In this document: positions 11,935 through 23,706 of the stretch, one piece after another
Layout: the number at the start of each line of letters is the position of its first letter
Position numbering within the stretch: position 1 is the first letter of the stretch
Source of the DNA: Alnus glutinosa
Taxonomy: Eukaryota; Streptophyta; Magnoliopsida; Fagales; Betulaceae
Reading direction: 5' to 3'
DNA length: 64,000 bases
NCBI RefSeq assembly: GCF_958979055.1
Contig: NC_084898.1
Location: forward strand, 4,377,001 to 4,441,000
Position numbers and translations under genes: made by a program
Notes under the pieces: generated by a model
What the model saw: the letters and a program-made list of their open reading frames with translations, nothing else
The model's database searches: none
Told to the model about the DNA's origin: nothing

Positions 11935-12170
11935 CTGTTGATACAATTTTCAGCATGAGACGTGTTGCTTGATGATTCGTCTTGTTCTTCATGATCTACA
12001 AAATAATAAAAAACTGCATCGGGGGGTGCCGACGATCCCCCTCTGATACCTGAGTCAAAGAATATTGATTGTAATTTCAAAGCGATAGTATGCTTGAGAT
12101 AATTGAGTATAGAGTTATACCTATTATAAATATGTATTTTTAGGCTTAGAGGTAGCAGCAAACCTGGCTA
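11935..12170 (-). mobile_element. Probable LTR remnant (minus strand)
   Basis: On the minus strand TTTGACTCAGGTATCAGAGG runs into a GC-rich tract (GGATCGTCGGCACCCCCC) near 12060-12015. This echoes the plus-strand motif at 1660-1710 and resembles plant Gypsy LTR R/U5 sequence. A TATA-like ATTTATAATAGG lies upstream at about 12130. Ends and family are unresolved. Confidence 0.35.
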
Positions 12171-13007
12171 GTTGACCTAATATCTTTTAAGGCTTTAACT
12201 ATGGGCTGATCATAGGCCTGGTGGCCCACAACCTTTCTGAGTTGATAATTTCCTTAACACTATCTATTATTTTTTATATCTGGCCCTAATGAAAGCTTAA
12301 TACTATGTTTAATATACAAAGTTTTATTTAAAATTGAGTTTTAAGAAAAAAAAATTAATTTAGTATATTAAATTAGCATGTGTTTCTAGAGCATGTAATT
12401 CTCACATATATACCTTATTAAAAATGCATGTGAAAATTATATACTCTAAAGCCCATATCGATTTCATAGGCTAAATTAGATGAATTTTTCTACAAATTCA
12501 ATTTAGAATAAAACTTTATTGTGATTTGGTGGTGGACTGGGGCATGATTTGGAGATTACCGGTTTGGTAAAGAGTTTTATTGTACGCGGGTTTTTAGTTT
12601 GAATTGTAATAAAAGGTTATTGATGTAATATAAATGTGGAAGAATGATTTTTTTTTTCTTTTTATTTTTAAGAAAGTTGTTTGGTAATAGAAAAAAGAAA
12701 AAAAAAATGACTTCTCTTTAAAAAATAAAAAAATAATAATAATAAATAAATAAATTAGGGGAGTGTATTGCCAAACACACCCAACATCAAACAGTATAAT
12801 TTTTTATTATTATTTTTAAGTACAATGAGAGAACAAAACTCAAGGAACAAAGAACGAACAGGTGAAATCTTTTCATCACATGGAGGAAAAGAACTAGATA
12901 AGGGAGAATGAATGAGAATGCAATCAGAAAACATTCTGGTTGTGGTACAAATTGCAATATAATAGACACAAAAATTTACACTTTAATTAACTTTACTAGC
13001 TGTGCAG
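12171..13007. other. AT-rich intergenic DNA, nothing recognised
   Basis: Only AT-rich sequence with short microsatellite-like AAT and TTTA stretches is visible. Confidence 0.45.
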
Positions 13008-13196
13008 CTAGTAGTTGATGAAATGATAGAGTAAATAGCGAAAATGATGGTCGCATGCAATTCTCAAGTCTTGAGTAATGACGGGTAATTGAAAAGCTGT
13101 AATAACTATAAGTGAATCACCTTTCAAAATAAAAGTGGATAAACCCAAAGAGATAGCCAGCCGAATTAGCAAGAGAGCAACGAGAGCTCCAGCCAC
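13008..13196 (-). pseudogene. RNase H-like fragment (LINE or RVT_3 relic)
   Basis: The 62-residue minus-strand frame reads ALLLIRLAISLGLSTFILKG and DSLIVITAFQ, the central helix and acidic strand (here KGDSL) of the plant RVT_3 RNase H family. Both the N-terminal and the C-terminal catalytic parts are missing. There is no reverse transcriptase nearby. It is one of four such minus-strand fragments in the window. Confidence 0.6.
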
Positions 13197-13829
13197 CGTA
13201 CGTAAATGAGAGACAAAGTCTATTTAGGTTCTTTCCCAAGAGACAGAAAACGAGAGCACAAAGAAAGAGCGGACCACAGTTTCGTTTCTTATTATATGTT
13301 CAGTTAAAGTAAAATTAATGGAGTCAAACAGTGTGATTAGTATCTATTATATTTAATTAACCTTGGCTGGTTAGTGGCTGCTGTTAATGGATCGTCTAGA
13401 AGTGGATTAAGATATTGAGAAAAGAAAAAGAGACTGGTGAATTATTAATTCTACTAAGTTGGTGGCCGGGGCCAATGGTAGTGCTAAATTTCAGGGTCAT
13501 TAAACTATTATTAATGAGGTTATCCAAAAGCTGCTTTACTTTGTAATATAGACATTACAAATGTTAATGGTGTGAACTGAATTCATTCCTGCTTAATTAG
13601 TCGTATAGTGCTGGCCAAAAAGAAAAAAAAAATCATCTACTAATAATAACAATTCATGGGATACATTTTGAGAAATATTTGTGATACTACACCCTTTTCC
13701 TCCACTGCCGGCAGCCTGTTTTGGGGGGTCTCTGCTTCAGTGTAGTATGTTTTTTTCTTTTCTTGGGTCACAGTTTGCTTGTGTTGGGTTCAATTTTTAC
13801 GGGAATATTTGGTGGCTAATTGCTAGATC

Positions 13830-14627
13830 TAGGGGTGTGCATGGGGCGGGGTGGGGTGGGTTTTCGTCTTTTTTGGCCCCGCCCCGCACCTTTGCGGGTT
13901 GGAAATTTTCAACCCGCAAACCGCACTTGATAGAGACTAACCGTGCGGGGCGGATCACTGCGGGGTGGGTTCGCGCGGGGCGGGGATTGCGGGGCGGGGC
14001 GGGTATTTTGAGTGGTATTTACGTAATTTTGATTTTATTTTGTAAAAAAATAAAAATTCAAAAAAATACTGGTTTTGTAAATAAAAAATTAAATTCATAT
14101 TTCCATTCAAGAACATTTTCTATGGAATTAGTCTTTTAAACTAAAAGCCCTATTAATTATAAGATAAAATTCTAAGAAACATGATTTCTATTTTCTCTCA
14201 TTAACAAAGCATAATTGAATAAATGTAAAGAATAAAAAGTTATAATATTTCATTATTCCATTTATTCAATTTTCTTGTCTTTTTCAGAAGTAATGAAAAG
14301 ATTATTTCAAATAACAATACAATAAAAAAGTGTACACTTTAACATCCCATGAAATTGAACCATAAAAATTGTATTTCTCACACAATGAAATGAGCTAGTG
14401 GACTCCTTTTTTATTTATTTTTTCTTTTTTTCTCCTTTGTGCGGTGTGGGGCGGGGCGGGGCGGGGACCCGCATTTTTTAAAAGGCTAAACCCGCAACCC
14501 GCCCCGCAAAAATTTCTCAAATTAAGACCCTAACCCGCCAAAAAACTTGAAAACCCGGTCATCTGCGGGGCGGGGTGGGGCGGGTACTGCGGGGCGGGGC
14601 GGGAATTGCGGGTTTTGCACACCCCTA
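13830..14627. mobile_element. hAT-type non-autonomous element, 798 bp, 8-bp TSD
   Basis: The terminal inverted repeat TAGGGGTGTGCA is matched by TGCACACCCCTA at the right end. The element is flanked by the 8-bp target duplication GCTAGATC (13822-13829 and 14628-14635). Eight-base duplications with TAGGG-type ends are characteristic of the hAT superfamily. Both subterminal regions (13840-14010 and 14440-14615) are packed with GCGGGGCGGG-type units in opposite orientation, while the centre is AT-rich. No transposase frame is present. The G-rich units would be candidate transposase-binding sites, which is an inference. Confidence 0.9.
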
Positions 14628-14852
14628 GCTAGATCTAGTCTCTTTTATTTAGAAAGTGAGCGTTAATGTAAAAGAGGCTCAAATGACTTTCTTGTAAAAG
14701 TTATGTTTCTGCTTAGGCAGCTGTTTTTTAAGCCAGATCTTTCTGGTTTAGAGAATGGGGGATTTGTCCCTTATTTTCAAGTTGTAAGCCTTGGGCTATT
14801 CATCAATGATAGATTCCGTTTCTATTCAAAAAAAAAAAAATTAAACCAATGT

Positions 14853-15055
14853 GATTTATTAAGGTGTAATGCTAGTCTGTCATGAGTTCAATCGAACCGG
14901 CCTGACTCCATCAATTTACTCTTTATTTAATTAAAATATTTTACGTGTTAGGTCTCACTAATTAAAAAGAAATTTAAGCTCACACATGAGGAGAGTATTA
15001 AAGTATTGACATTTTCCTATTAACTTAAGCTTTTGAAACAAATCGTAATTTAACA
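14853..15055 (+). mobile_element. Decayed SMART/TRIM copy
   Basis: It follows the layout of the intact element at 850-1130 with many changes. GTGATTTATTAAGGTGTAAT stands for the end of the first repeat and primer site, followed by GAGTTCAATCGAACC and ATATTTTACGTGTTAGGTC. The second repeat runs TATTAAAGTATTGAC to CGTAATTTAACA. The first LTR is mostly lost. Confidence 0.6.
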
Positions 15056-15371
15056 TTTTTATCATATAATTATTTCAACAATGTTGACGTGCCAATCTAA
15101 ATTACTCATTTAATTTTTTTTATTAAATAGAAATTAATTGTTAGTTGAAAGTACCACATCAATTTTATTGGATGAACATTATATAAAATTATAATGTCCA
15201 GTATTTCTCTTTAATAAATTATCAAATCACGTGTATTACCCTCATCTAATTTGGCATGCTCCAACTGATATGATTTTACTAAATTAATTGTGCTTTAAGT
15301 CATGTAATGCAGACATCTCACAATTGTATGTTTGGAAAATAAAGAAACACATACATTTTATACACAAAATT

Positions 15372-15436
15372 GTTTCCATTTCTGGGATTTGAACCTGGAT
15401 TCTTGTCAATAGAATTGCCATAGTGCTACAGAGGAT
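15372..15436 (-). other. tRNA-like sequence with A and B boxes
   Basis: The minus strand reads TGTAGCACTATGGC (A-box-like, about 15430-15416) and then GGTTCAAATCCCAG (canonical B box, about 15395-15382). A partial second copy of the A-box part is at about 15550-15575. I could not fold a convincing complete cloverleaf, so a SINE head or tRNA pseudogene is more likely than a working tRNA. Confidence 0.35.
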
Positions 15437-15703
15437 GTGGTGATATTTCTTCCCCTATGTATTTACTTATATAATTGTATCCTGATAAAAAATTAAAAAA
15501 TTAAAAAACAAAAAATTAGAAAATTAGAAAATTAAATTTTTGCATGAGTAGAATTGCCATATTGCTACAATGGATTTTGTGTTATTAATTCCTTGTTTTT
15601 TAATTATAAATTTGTAGCTTGATAAGAAAAGTTTTTTTTTTTTTTTTTGTAGATAGAAAAGAAATATTTAGATTACAAATTTTTTATGTTGCCCAGATCC
15701 GAA

Positions 15704-15776
15704 GATTCTTTAAAGAATCCTGATTTTGAGGATTTGGAAACTCTAAATTTAGAGTTTCCAAATCCTCAAAATCAGG
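15704..15776. repeat. Two abutting perfect palindromes (16 bp and 58 bp)
   Basis: GATTCTTTAAAGAATC (15704-15719) is perfectly self-complementary. From 15719 to 15776 a second perfect palindrome has 29-bp arms and no spacer. Its centre is CTCTAAATTTAGAG, with the axis between 15747 and 15748. No sequence outside the arms suggests a transposon end. In RNA it would be a hairpin with almost no loop. Confidence 0.9.
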
Positions 15777-16695
15777 AATGGAATTGAATTAGATTTTTTT
15801 TATTTTTTTTATGAGGAGGAGCCAAAACATAAATAAAAGGGTTAATTTTAATTTTAACAAGGGCCAAGCTTTCTTTTTAAGTCAAAAACATATATATTCA
15901 AAATCCTGGCTATGGGAGGCAGCTGCTCCTCTAGTTTAGTCCCTGCTTAAAATCTCCCAACTTATAGTCATATTTATAGCAATCTTAGATCTAATTAAAT
16001 CAAAGATGGAATCAAGATTTTTCATCTGAAAAGGCCGCCAAAATATAATAACCAAGTCATCCAAATCGGTTAGAATTAGCCCATACGTTTTTAAAATATA
16101 TATTCTTTTATTTTAATTAGTATTCACAGTATTTTCTATTTTTTTTAAATATATTTTTTATTGTGAAAATTGAAGGAGAAAGGAGACAAAAGAAAAAAAA
16201 AATAAAATAAAAAAGACGAAAAAGACATGCTAGATATGCTCTTAAAAAACATTTTTAGTACATAAAAAGTTATTGAAAGTAAAAATGAGTCTGTTTCATA
16301 AAAATCAAAAAATTAAAAATATAAACTTAAAAATACCACTTCATTGACTTTAATACTCAAAAAATAATAAAATAGAAAAAAAATATTCTTTTTGGATAAG
16401 CTTAAAAATGAAGTTTTTTTACTTTCAAACTTTATTTTGAATGACGAAAGCTATGTTTGCCAATGAGTGAACGTCATGTGGAGAACCTGGATCCTTCTCC
16501 CTCACTAAACTCCACTAGTGTAGGTGCTCCACTACTCCGTGCTTTTCAACCAGATTTCAATACCTCACCTCAGCTAAATATTTTACTTCCCCCTATACGA
16601 AACGAATTCCAAAGCTGATTTACTTTGGCTTCCTCCCATTCACAAACTTCTTCTAAACAACTCCGGCATCCCAAATATTCCGGCAGTTATTGATC
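15777..16695. other. Upstream region of the GT90 gene
   Basis: AT-rich sequence without a recognisable repeat runs to about 16450. It is followed by C/T-rich sequence immediately before the start codon (16490-16690), as in many plant 5' untranslated regions. No clear TATA box was fixed. Confidence 0.4.
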
Positions 16696-19600
16696 ATGCT
16701 GCAGGCCCGGTTGAAGAAGGGACCGGCAGCCAAAACTACCACCATCCTCTTCTTTGTTATTGTCATCACCCTGGTCACCTTTATTTCTTCTGTTCGCTTT
16801 AACAGTACTGTAAGTGCATATATACTTGTGTTCCTGCTTTACTCCTGTACTTGTTTCAGAAAATTTGTACACCCAGTTTGACTTTTTTTTTTTTTTTTTT
16901 TTTCCGATCTTGTAGTCCAAGTTTTCCGGTGATAATTCAAGAAGCTTAGCTATAATAGTCTCTGCAAAGCCTCGAACACCCACCAAGAAAGCTAAAGCTC
17001 ATGAGTTCCCGCTGAACTGTTCCATTAATCAAAACCAAACAGAAACATGCCCGACGAATTACCCGACAACCTTCGACCCCTTCAACCTGGACCCGGCGCC
17101 TGTATGTCCAGACTATTTCCGGTGGATCCAGGAGGATCTACGGCCGTGGAGAGCGGCAGGAATCAGCAGGGAGATGGTGGAGAAAGCGAATAGGACAGCA
17201 CATTTTCGGCTTGTGATAGTTAAGGGCAAGGCTTATATTGAGAAGTACAAGAAGTCTATACAAACGAGGGACGTGTTTACCATATGGGGGATTTTGCAGC
17301 TTCTGAGAAGGTACCCCGGTAGGGTTCCGGACTTGGAGCTGATGTTTGACTGCGACGACTTGCCGGTCATCCGATCTCGCGGCCGGAACACGACTGCTCC
17401 TCCGCCGTTGTTTCGGTACTGTGGTGATAGGTCGACGATGGATATTGTTTTCCCTGATTGGTCCTTCTGGGGTTGGTAAGTTAATGTTAACTTGTTTTTA
17501 TTTTATTTTTATTTTATTTTATTTTTTTTATTTTTATAGATAGTTAATGTTAACTTGTTAATGACTTATCTTTTGTGTTAGAGAATATTAACTTTGCTTA
17601 ACTCCGTGTCATCACATTTTTAATTATTTTCTTAAACTTTTAAAAAATTTAATTTAATATATTTATCTTTTATTTTTATTTTTATTTTTTTAATTTTACT
17701 TGTGTCTTAGGATTGTTTTTTATTAAGAGAAATGATCCCTACACTCATTTCTCACAACAGCCCCACAACAAGCTGATGTGGCTGATAATATTTTATTATT
17801 TTTTTACAAAAAGAAATGAAAAGAAAACAAAAAAATAATAAAATATTACAAGCCACATCAGCTTGTTGTGGGGCTGTTGTGAGAAATGAGTGTAGGGATC
17901 ATCTCTCTTTTATTAAATCTTAACGGATGTGTGTCATAATTTTTAAAATATTTAATTTTTTAAAAAAAAAATATATATATAAATTTAAGCATTGATCGGG
18001 ATTTAATAAAATTTGTAAGAATACGCACAACTGAATGTTTGAATTTTTATATATATAATAAAAATATGGATATTTTTAAAATTTTAATAAAATTTAACGA
18101 AAAATCTTAATGAATTGATGAAATTAAAAGATAAATACACTAAATTAAGAGCTTTTAAAATTTAAGGAGATAATTATAAAAAGGGCTATAATTAAAAAAA
18201 AAAAAAAAAAAAAAAAATTAAGTGAGGTTTATTTTGTGTTATTTTTCATGGTTTTGATGTAGGGATGGTAGGTATAGTAAATACTAAGTAGTAAGTAAGG
18301 TCCATGCATGCTAGAATGCACTGCTATGTACCTGGAATTAGCCTAATGCTTGTCGGTTTTACTCTAGGGTTGGTCCCATGTTACAGCTAGGTCTAAAACG
18401 TGGGGGCATGTACCATTGATGTTGGTGTCCTAATGTCACAATCGATTGATTAGCTGGTCTCTCTTGTTTCTTCTTTACACGTGACCTATACCGCCGCCTA
18501 CAGGGGAGACAAAGGTGGCCCCTTAAGGTCGAATTTCCAACAATTTACTGTTTAATAATTTGGCATATACTGTAAAATAACTTTTATAAAATTTATTTAT
18601 TCAAATAAATTTTAAACTGATCGATTTTTTATTTTGATAATTGAGTTTTATATAAACTCTTTTACGTATTCAGCCTAAATTGCTAACAATAAAGTTGTGG
18701 ATATATCTACGGTATAAAGTATGTGAATCATTTGTTTAGGATAAGTTGGCCCTCGACCACTCTTGTTAAAGGATATCCTTGTTTAGGATCAGGATCTTCT
18801 CCAGTTAAGAGGAATTAGAGAAGAGTCGGTTCCTTATGTTGAGGGGCAGTTTTATCATGTGAAATTATAAAACTGCTTCTCAACATAAGGGACCAATTCC
18901 TCTCCGATTGAAATCTAACTGGAGAGGAATCTGATGCATCATTGAAAAGGCAAGGATTTTGATTCCTTGAAATTTGGGAAGGGAAGAAGAGAGGAAATGT
19001 TGGGCTTGGGTGTTTGGAAAAGTGGACTTCATACCCCAAGCTGCTAGAGACCTGTACAAATACTTCGAGCCCCGAACACCCTCACTTATTCTTTGCCCAA
19101 ATTTGAGAAATGGAATTCGTTTTTTAAACTTAAGAAAATGGATGCTAGTCAAAAGGCTTAGATCATTCAATTACAGTGATAAATTACATTTGCTTCTTCA
19201 ATAATGGAAATAAAAAGACTATTTCACAAGTGCTATATGTTGTTTATATAGGGCTGAGATAAATATAAAGCCATGGGAAGGTTTGCTGAAGGAACTTAAA
19301 CAAGGCAACAACAGGAGCAAATGGATCAAAAGGGAACCATATGCCTACTGGAAGGGAAACCCTTTTGTAGCTGAAACCAGGAGAGACCTCCTTAAATGCA
19401 ATCTCTCCGATACACACGATTGGAATGCTCGCTTATATATTCAGGTAATTTCAAACAAGCTAGGATCCTCTACAATTATAGCGTCTAAATTTCACACAAT
19501 TCGAATACTCCAGAGAGAGAGGAGGGCTGAGGAGCTTACTGCTCTGAACAAGTAAACCCCACAAGCCCCCTCTTTATGGAATGTCCGAATTGCGTGCAAC

Positions 19601-21142
19601 CCTAATTATAGACAATTTCAATCTTGATTTCAAAAATATATATACATTAACAAAATGGGTATAATTTTCAGGACTGGATACTTGAATCTCAAAAAGGATT
19701 TAAGAGATCAGGTCTGGCAAGCCAATGCACACACAGGTATATATATATATATATATATAGAGGCTGTAATATTCACTTGTTTTTAATTATTAAATATAAT
19801 CTTATATTTTTATTATATTATTTCATGACCCATATAGATACAAGATCTACATTGAAGGATATGCATGGTCTGTGAGCCAGAAATACATTCTAGCCTGTGA
19901 TTCTGTCACACTGCTTGTAAAACCAAAGCATTATGATTTCTTCACAAGAAGTCTACAGCCTTTGCATCACTACTGGCCAGTAAGGGAGGACGACAAGTGC
20001 AAATCCATCAAATTTGCTGTAGATTGGGGAAACAATCACAAACAAAAAGTGAGCCTCTCTACCCAACACAATTTTTTATTTGGAAACAACTACACTTAGC
20101 CCTTTCAATCTACCATAAATTTTGTAAGAAGAGTACTACTACATATACGACCCCGAGTGCTCACTTTCTGCAGTGAAAATCACAATTGAATTAAATAATA
20201 AGTGCAAATACATGTAACTTCAAACGATGATTAATTTTCACTGTTATGTCTGGAAGTAAGCACTTGAAAGTTTATGTGTAGCATTTCTCAGTTTTTAATG
20301 CCCTTCCAATCTTTCAATTTGGTTAATATATCCTACTTATCTACTGTTTAGGGTTACAATGTTCTCGTTCTACTCCCAAAATAATAAAAATACCTTGCAT
20401 GATTTAAAAAAAATAAAAAAATAAAAAGACAAAAGGACAAAAAATTCAGCACTATACTCATTCAAAATAGAAGGGAATGAACCCTTTTTTTGTTGTTGAA
20501 TTTTTTGTCGGTTTTTTTTAAAAAAACTAAAAAATAATTAAATATCTTATGTAGGGCTATTTTGCCATTTTGGGTCGTAGAAGGGGGACATTGTAACCCT
20601 AATATAATGATGAATTACATTAACCAAATTAAAATTTTGAGAAAACATTACAAACTGCATGGTAGAGATTGAAAAGAGTAATTGTAGTTTGCCCTTTTTT
20701 GCTCTTCTGCATTTCTTAGCCAATAGATCTATAAATCTCAATGACTATATATATATATATATATATGTAGGCACAATCTATTGGAAAAGCAGCGAGTGAC
20801 TTCATTCAACAAGAGCTAAAGATGGATTATGTGTATGACTATATGTTCCATATGTTAAATGAATACGCTAGCCTCTTGAATTTTGAACCACAAGTTCCCC
20901 AAGGAGCAGCGGAGCTGTGCTCTGAGACCATGGCATGTTCTGCAAATGGGGCAGAGAAGAAGTTCATGATGGAGTCCTTAGTGAAGAGACCTTCTGTGAC
21001 AAGCCCATGCACCATGCCTCCTCCTTATGAACCCCGTGTTCTTGCCAATTTCTATAGGAGGAATATCAATATAATAAGGCAAGTGGAGAAGTGGGAAAAT
21101 AAGTATTGGGAAAGTACACAAGTTCCTCATAATAGTTCTTAG
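16696..21142 (+). CDS. GT90/CAP10-domain (Rumi-like) glycosyltransferase, 6 exons, 504 aa
   Basis: Exons are 16696-16809, 16916-17475, 19252-19444, 19672-19736, 19838-20048 and 20771-21142. All junctions are GT-AG and the joined frame is open. An N-terminal membrane anchor (about residues 16-33, TILFFVIVITLVTFIS) after a basic start makes it a type II membrane protein of the ER/Golgi. A Cys-containing stem follows (PLNCSINQNQTETCP). The CAP10/DUF821 domain runs from about residue 100 to near the C-terminus, with VCPDYFRWI, FRYCGDRSTMDIVFPDWSFW, WKGNPFVAETRR, YKIYIEGYAWSVSQKYILAC and LQPLHHYWPV. Family members include the animal Rumi/POGLUT O-glucosyltransferases; in plants the acceptor is mostly unknown, so the substrate is not claimed. 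Intron 2 (1776 bp) holds three mobile elements. The start is the ATG before LQARLKK, the first in frame. Confidence 0.92.
17600..18190. mobile_element. AT-rich foldback family, copy 3, in GT90 intron 2
   Basis: The left part (TTCTTAAACTTTTAAAAAAT, TATTTATCTTT) and right part (TTTAACGAAAAATCTTAATG, GATGAAATTAAAAGATAAAT, TAAATTAAGAGC) are decayed forms of the arms seen at 35.4 and 45.9 kb. A Mutator-type MITE at 17727-17907 interrupts it. Boundaries are approximate. Confidence 0.5.
17727..17907. mobile_element. Mutator-type MITE, 181 bp, 9-bp TSD
   Basis: It is a near-perfect foldback. The left arm (GAGAAATGATCCCTACACTC through CAAGCTGATGTGGCT) is mirrored by the right arm (AGCCACATCAGCTTG through GATCATCTCTC), with an AT-rich loop of about 50 bp. 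The 9-bp target duplication TTTTATTAA is exact (17718-17726 and 17908-17916). Nine-base duplications and long inverted repeats fit the Mutator superfamily. It lies in intron 2 of the GT90 gene. Confidence 0.9.
18788..18935. mobile_element. Foldback MITE in GT90 intron 2
   Basis: The left arm GATCTTCTCCAGTTA and GGTTCCTTATGTTGAG pair with the right arm CTCAACATAAGGGACC and AACTGGAGAGGAATC. The tip of the hairpin is GCAGTTTTAT/ATAAAACTGC with an 11-base loop. The target duplication is not clear. Confidence 0.7.
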
Positions 21143-21419
21143 TCTTTTTTCAGTAATTCATCTGAGAATTTTTTTTTTTTTTCCCTCCAGTGGGAATTGG
21201 TGATATGAATTGAAGTATAATCCTGACTGTCAAAATATGATGTAAAGGTTCGCTTGAGTTTTTGAGACAAATAATTATTTAATATAGCATTGCTATGTTG
21301 ATTCAGCATCCTTCATTCCGAATCGAAAGTGTGTTTAACTTTGTGATTTTGTAGGCCAAACATGTTTTTTAAAATGTGAAAAAAAAAATAAAAATAAAAA
21401 CTTTATTAGCATGCAAAGG

Positions 21420-21487
21420 AATTTGTCTTTAAAAATACAGAATTTTAAATGGACGTTTTACAGATTTTACCAAATGTTACACCGTAA

Positions 21488-21523
<36 letters not shown>

Positions 21524-21850
21524 AAAGAGAGAGAGAGAAAGAAAGAAGGGGATTAAAATTTTTTTGTTAAATCTTGCCAAAATTCTCAAAATACTCCTCA
21601 TTTTTTTAGGAAAAAAAAATTATAGGATTCAAGTGTTGGTTAGAATTTAACGGAATTTGTAAAAATACTCATACCTGAATCTTTAAAAAAAATTTGATAG
21701 GATCGGATTTAACGGAAAATTCTAAAAACGGAGAACTGAAATTGAAACTTTTTGAAAAATAAATATCCTAAATTGAAACATTTTAAATTTTAAGTACTTT
21801 CTTTTAAAAATGATGAAAGTTTAAAACTTATAAGAAATTCTCAAAAAAAA
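21420..21850. mobile_element. AT-rich foldback family, copy 4
   Basis: Family motifs are present in order: TTGCCAAAATTCTCAAAATA, TTAGAATTTAACGGAATTTG, TAACGGAAAATTCTAAAAAC, TAAATATCCTAAATTGAAAC and the end ATGATGAAAGTTTAAAACTT. The left arm is poorly preserved and is broken by a T/A run and a GA-repeat at 21525-21545. It lies just downstream of the GT90 gene. Confidence 0.6.
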
Positions 21851-22109
21851 AAAAAAAAATTGTAGTTACATCATAGCAGTTTGCAATTCACAATCAACCC
21901 TAACGGTCCATAACAAGTAGCAGCCCATGGACTCAGATGTATGAGTCTCCGAGCCCAAGTGGTCGTAAGACTCACCCAAGTCACCGACTTAACCTCTCTT
22001 CCCACACAGTCGGTGTCCGGATGTATTAAGTCCTCCTTCTTGGCCTATTGATTCCCTCAACCTAATATCCTGCGAAACCCACAAGGAATTTGCTGAGGAG
22101 ATCGAAGAT

Positions 22110-22716
22110 GTCGATACGTACCGCAAGATCTAATCGATCCCCGAAATACTTTCCCACCTATCCCGACTACCCGTCAAGTCTCTGGTACGTTTACAGTGCG
22201 TTTCCAATTCATGGTTTGCCCTAATCAACGAGCCACGTTTCATCAAGATGCATCTCCAGACCAACAGCGAACGCACTCTCCTTGTTCAGACATGGGACTG
22301 TAAGGCTGATCGGCCGCTAAACTACTACTTGGTCAACCTTTCCGACGAGAGTCGGCCCGTGAAGATATTCCCGCCATTCTACAATCCAGACAGATTCTCC
22401 AAGATCGTAGGCTGGTTGCAATGGCTTGGTTTGCATACGCACCTATGATGATGAAACTGTGATTTGGAACCCATCAATCAGAAAGTACAAGAAATTGCCC
22501 TCTCTACCAACGGTAAGCGCTGGTCTCCGGCCCAATTTTGAATGCACGTACAGATTCAATTTTGCATTCGGGTATGACCCGGTCAACGACGATTACAAGG
22601 TTTTGAGGATTGTGGAACGCTTTGAAAGCAGGAAAGAACAGCTTGCATGGGCCTTTGAAGTTAAGGTCTACAGTCTGAAAGCGCATTGTTGGACAAGTAG
22701 CAGCAGTTGATGTCAA
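22110..22716 (+). pseudogene. F-box protein pseudogene, 5' fragment
   Basis: The sequence is closely related to the F-box copy at 23.7 kb. The F-box core is readable from about 22145 (SRLPVKSLVRLQCVSNSWF, then FIKMHLQTNSERTLL). It continues into the associated domain (YYLVNLSDESRPVKIFPPF, ETVIWNPSIRKYKKLP, FAFGYDPVNDDYKVLR, KVYSLKAHCW). An extra base near 22412 (GGCTGGTTGC against GGCTGTTGC in the relative) breaks the frame. The homology stops at KAHCW, after which a short unrelated tail meets a stop. There is no acceptable start codon upstream of the F-box. An intact relative would be a substrate adaptor of SCF ubiquitin ligases. Confidence 0.82.
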
Positions 22717-23231
22717 TATGTCTTGCTTGCATCTTTTCGTTATTTTTACTGGAATATCTCAACAAGACTATATTATAGATTTCTGTTTTGGTATGTCTCA
22801 TTGTTTTTGCTTCTGATTTATTGTTATTAGATTACTTAATAAAAATAGAATGTTTTTACTGAAATAGAAGCATAGGAAAATTACTAACACACCCAAAGTT
22901 TCTGTTTTTTTTTTTTTTTTTTTTTTTTTGGTATAAATTTGAACTTCTGTTAAAAGTTATGGAGTTATACAATTTGATTTAAAATGTCAAATTTTGGTAA
23001 TAGAGTTGGGCAGGGGTGGAGCAACCAGCTCTATCGAAGATCTATCACTTTTTGGCCTTTTTCAGGCACAAAATCAAACCTGTTTACATGACTTCACATT
23101 GTGGAAGCCATAAAAATTCTATTGGAATCATTATTTATTTTGGGCTTTGCTTATTCCTATGCTTTTCTTTTTAAAAGCATAACATTATGATAAAAATTAG
23201 TTCCATAATAAACTTCATCTACAATTAAGTA
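22717..23231. other. Intergenic DNA between F-box copies
   Basis: No exon is visible. T-rich stretches occur (23 T or more at about 22906). Confidence 0.4.
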
Positions 23232-23351
23232 ACTGTGACTAAGTGATAGACTTTAATTGTAGCTATGTCATAGTCTTTAACTGTGACTAGGTAATAGTCT
23301 TCAATTGTAATTAGATCACAGCCTTCTACTGTAGCTAGGTGATAGTCTTCA
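23232..23351. repeat. 24-bp minisatellite, five copies
   Basis: Five consecutive 24-base units fit without gaps and differ by several bases each. The first two begin ACTGTGACTAAGTGATAG and ATTGTAGCTATGTCATAG, and a partial sixth unit may follow. The array lies about 350 bp upstream of the second F-box copy. Confidence 0.85.
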
Positions 23352-23706
23352 ACTATATCTTGAATTTTTAATCACCTAATATACTCTAACAATTTTAAGG
23401 GCTGCATTGACATTTTCTGAAGGGCTATTTTTCTTCTTTTTTTTGACAATTATTTTTCCATTTAACCTTAAAAAAAAACAGTAGATTTATTGAAATTAGG
23501 ATTCTAATTTCTAACTATTGGTGCTAATTAGCACGTGGGTATCGGTTGATTCAGCCTTCTTTTCAATATAAATAATAAATATATATATATATATATATAT
23601 ACACGTTCGTCTCCATTTAAACCTACGGGGCCGACAGCAAAACCCATCGACTGAATTCAAAACTCTGGAGAAAGAGACGAAGAAGGAATTTACTCAGCGC
23701 CGAAAG

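Noticed and set aside
13681-14139. 152-residue Gly/Arg-rich plus-strand frame
   Set aside because: It is mostly a translation of the GCGGGGCGGG arrays of the hAT element at 13830-14627.
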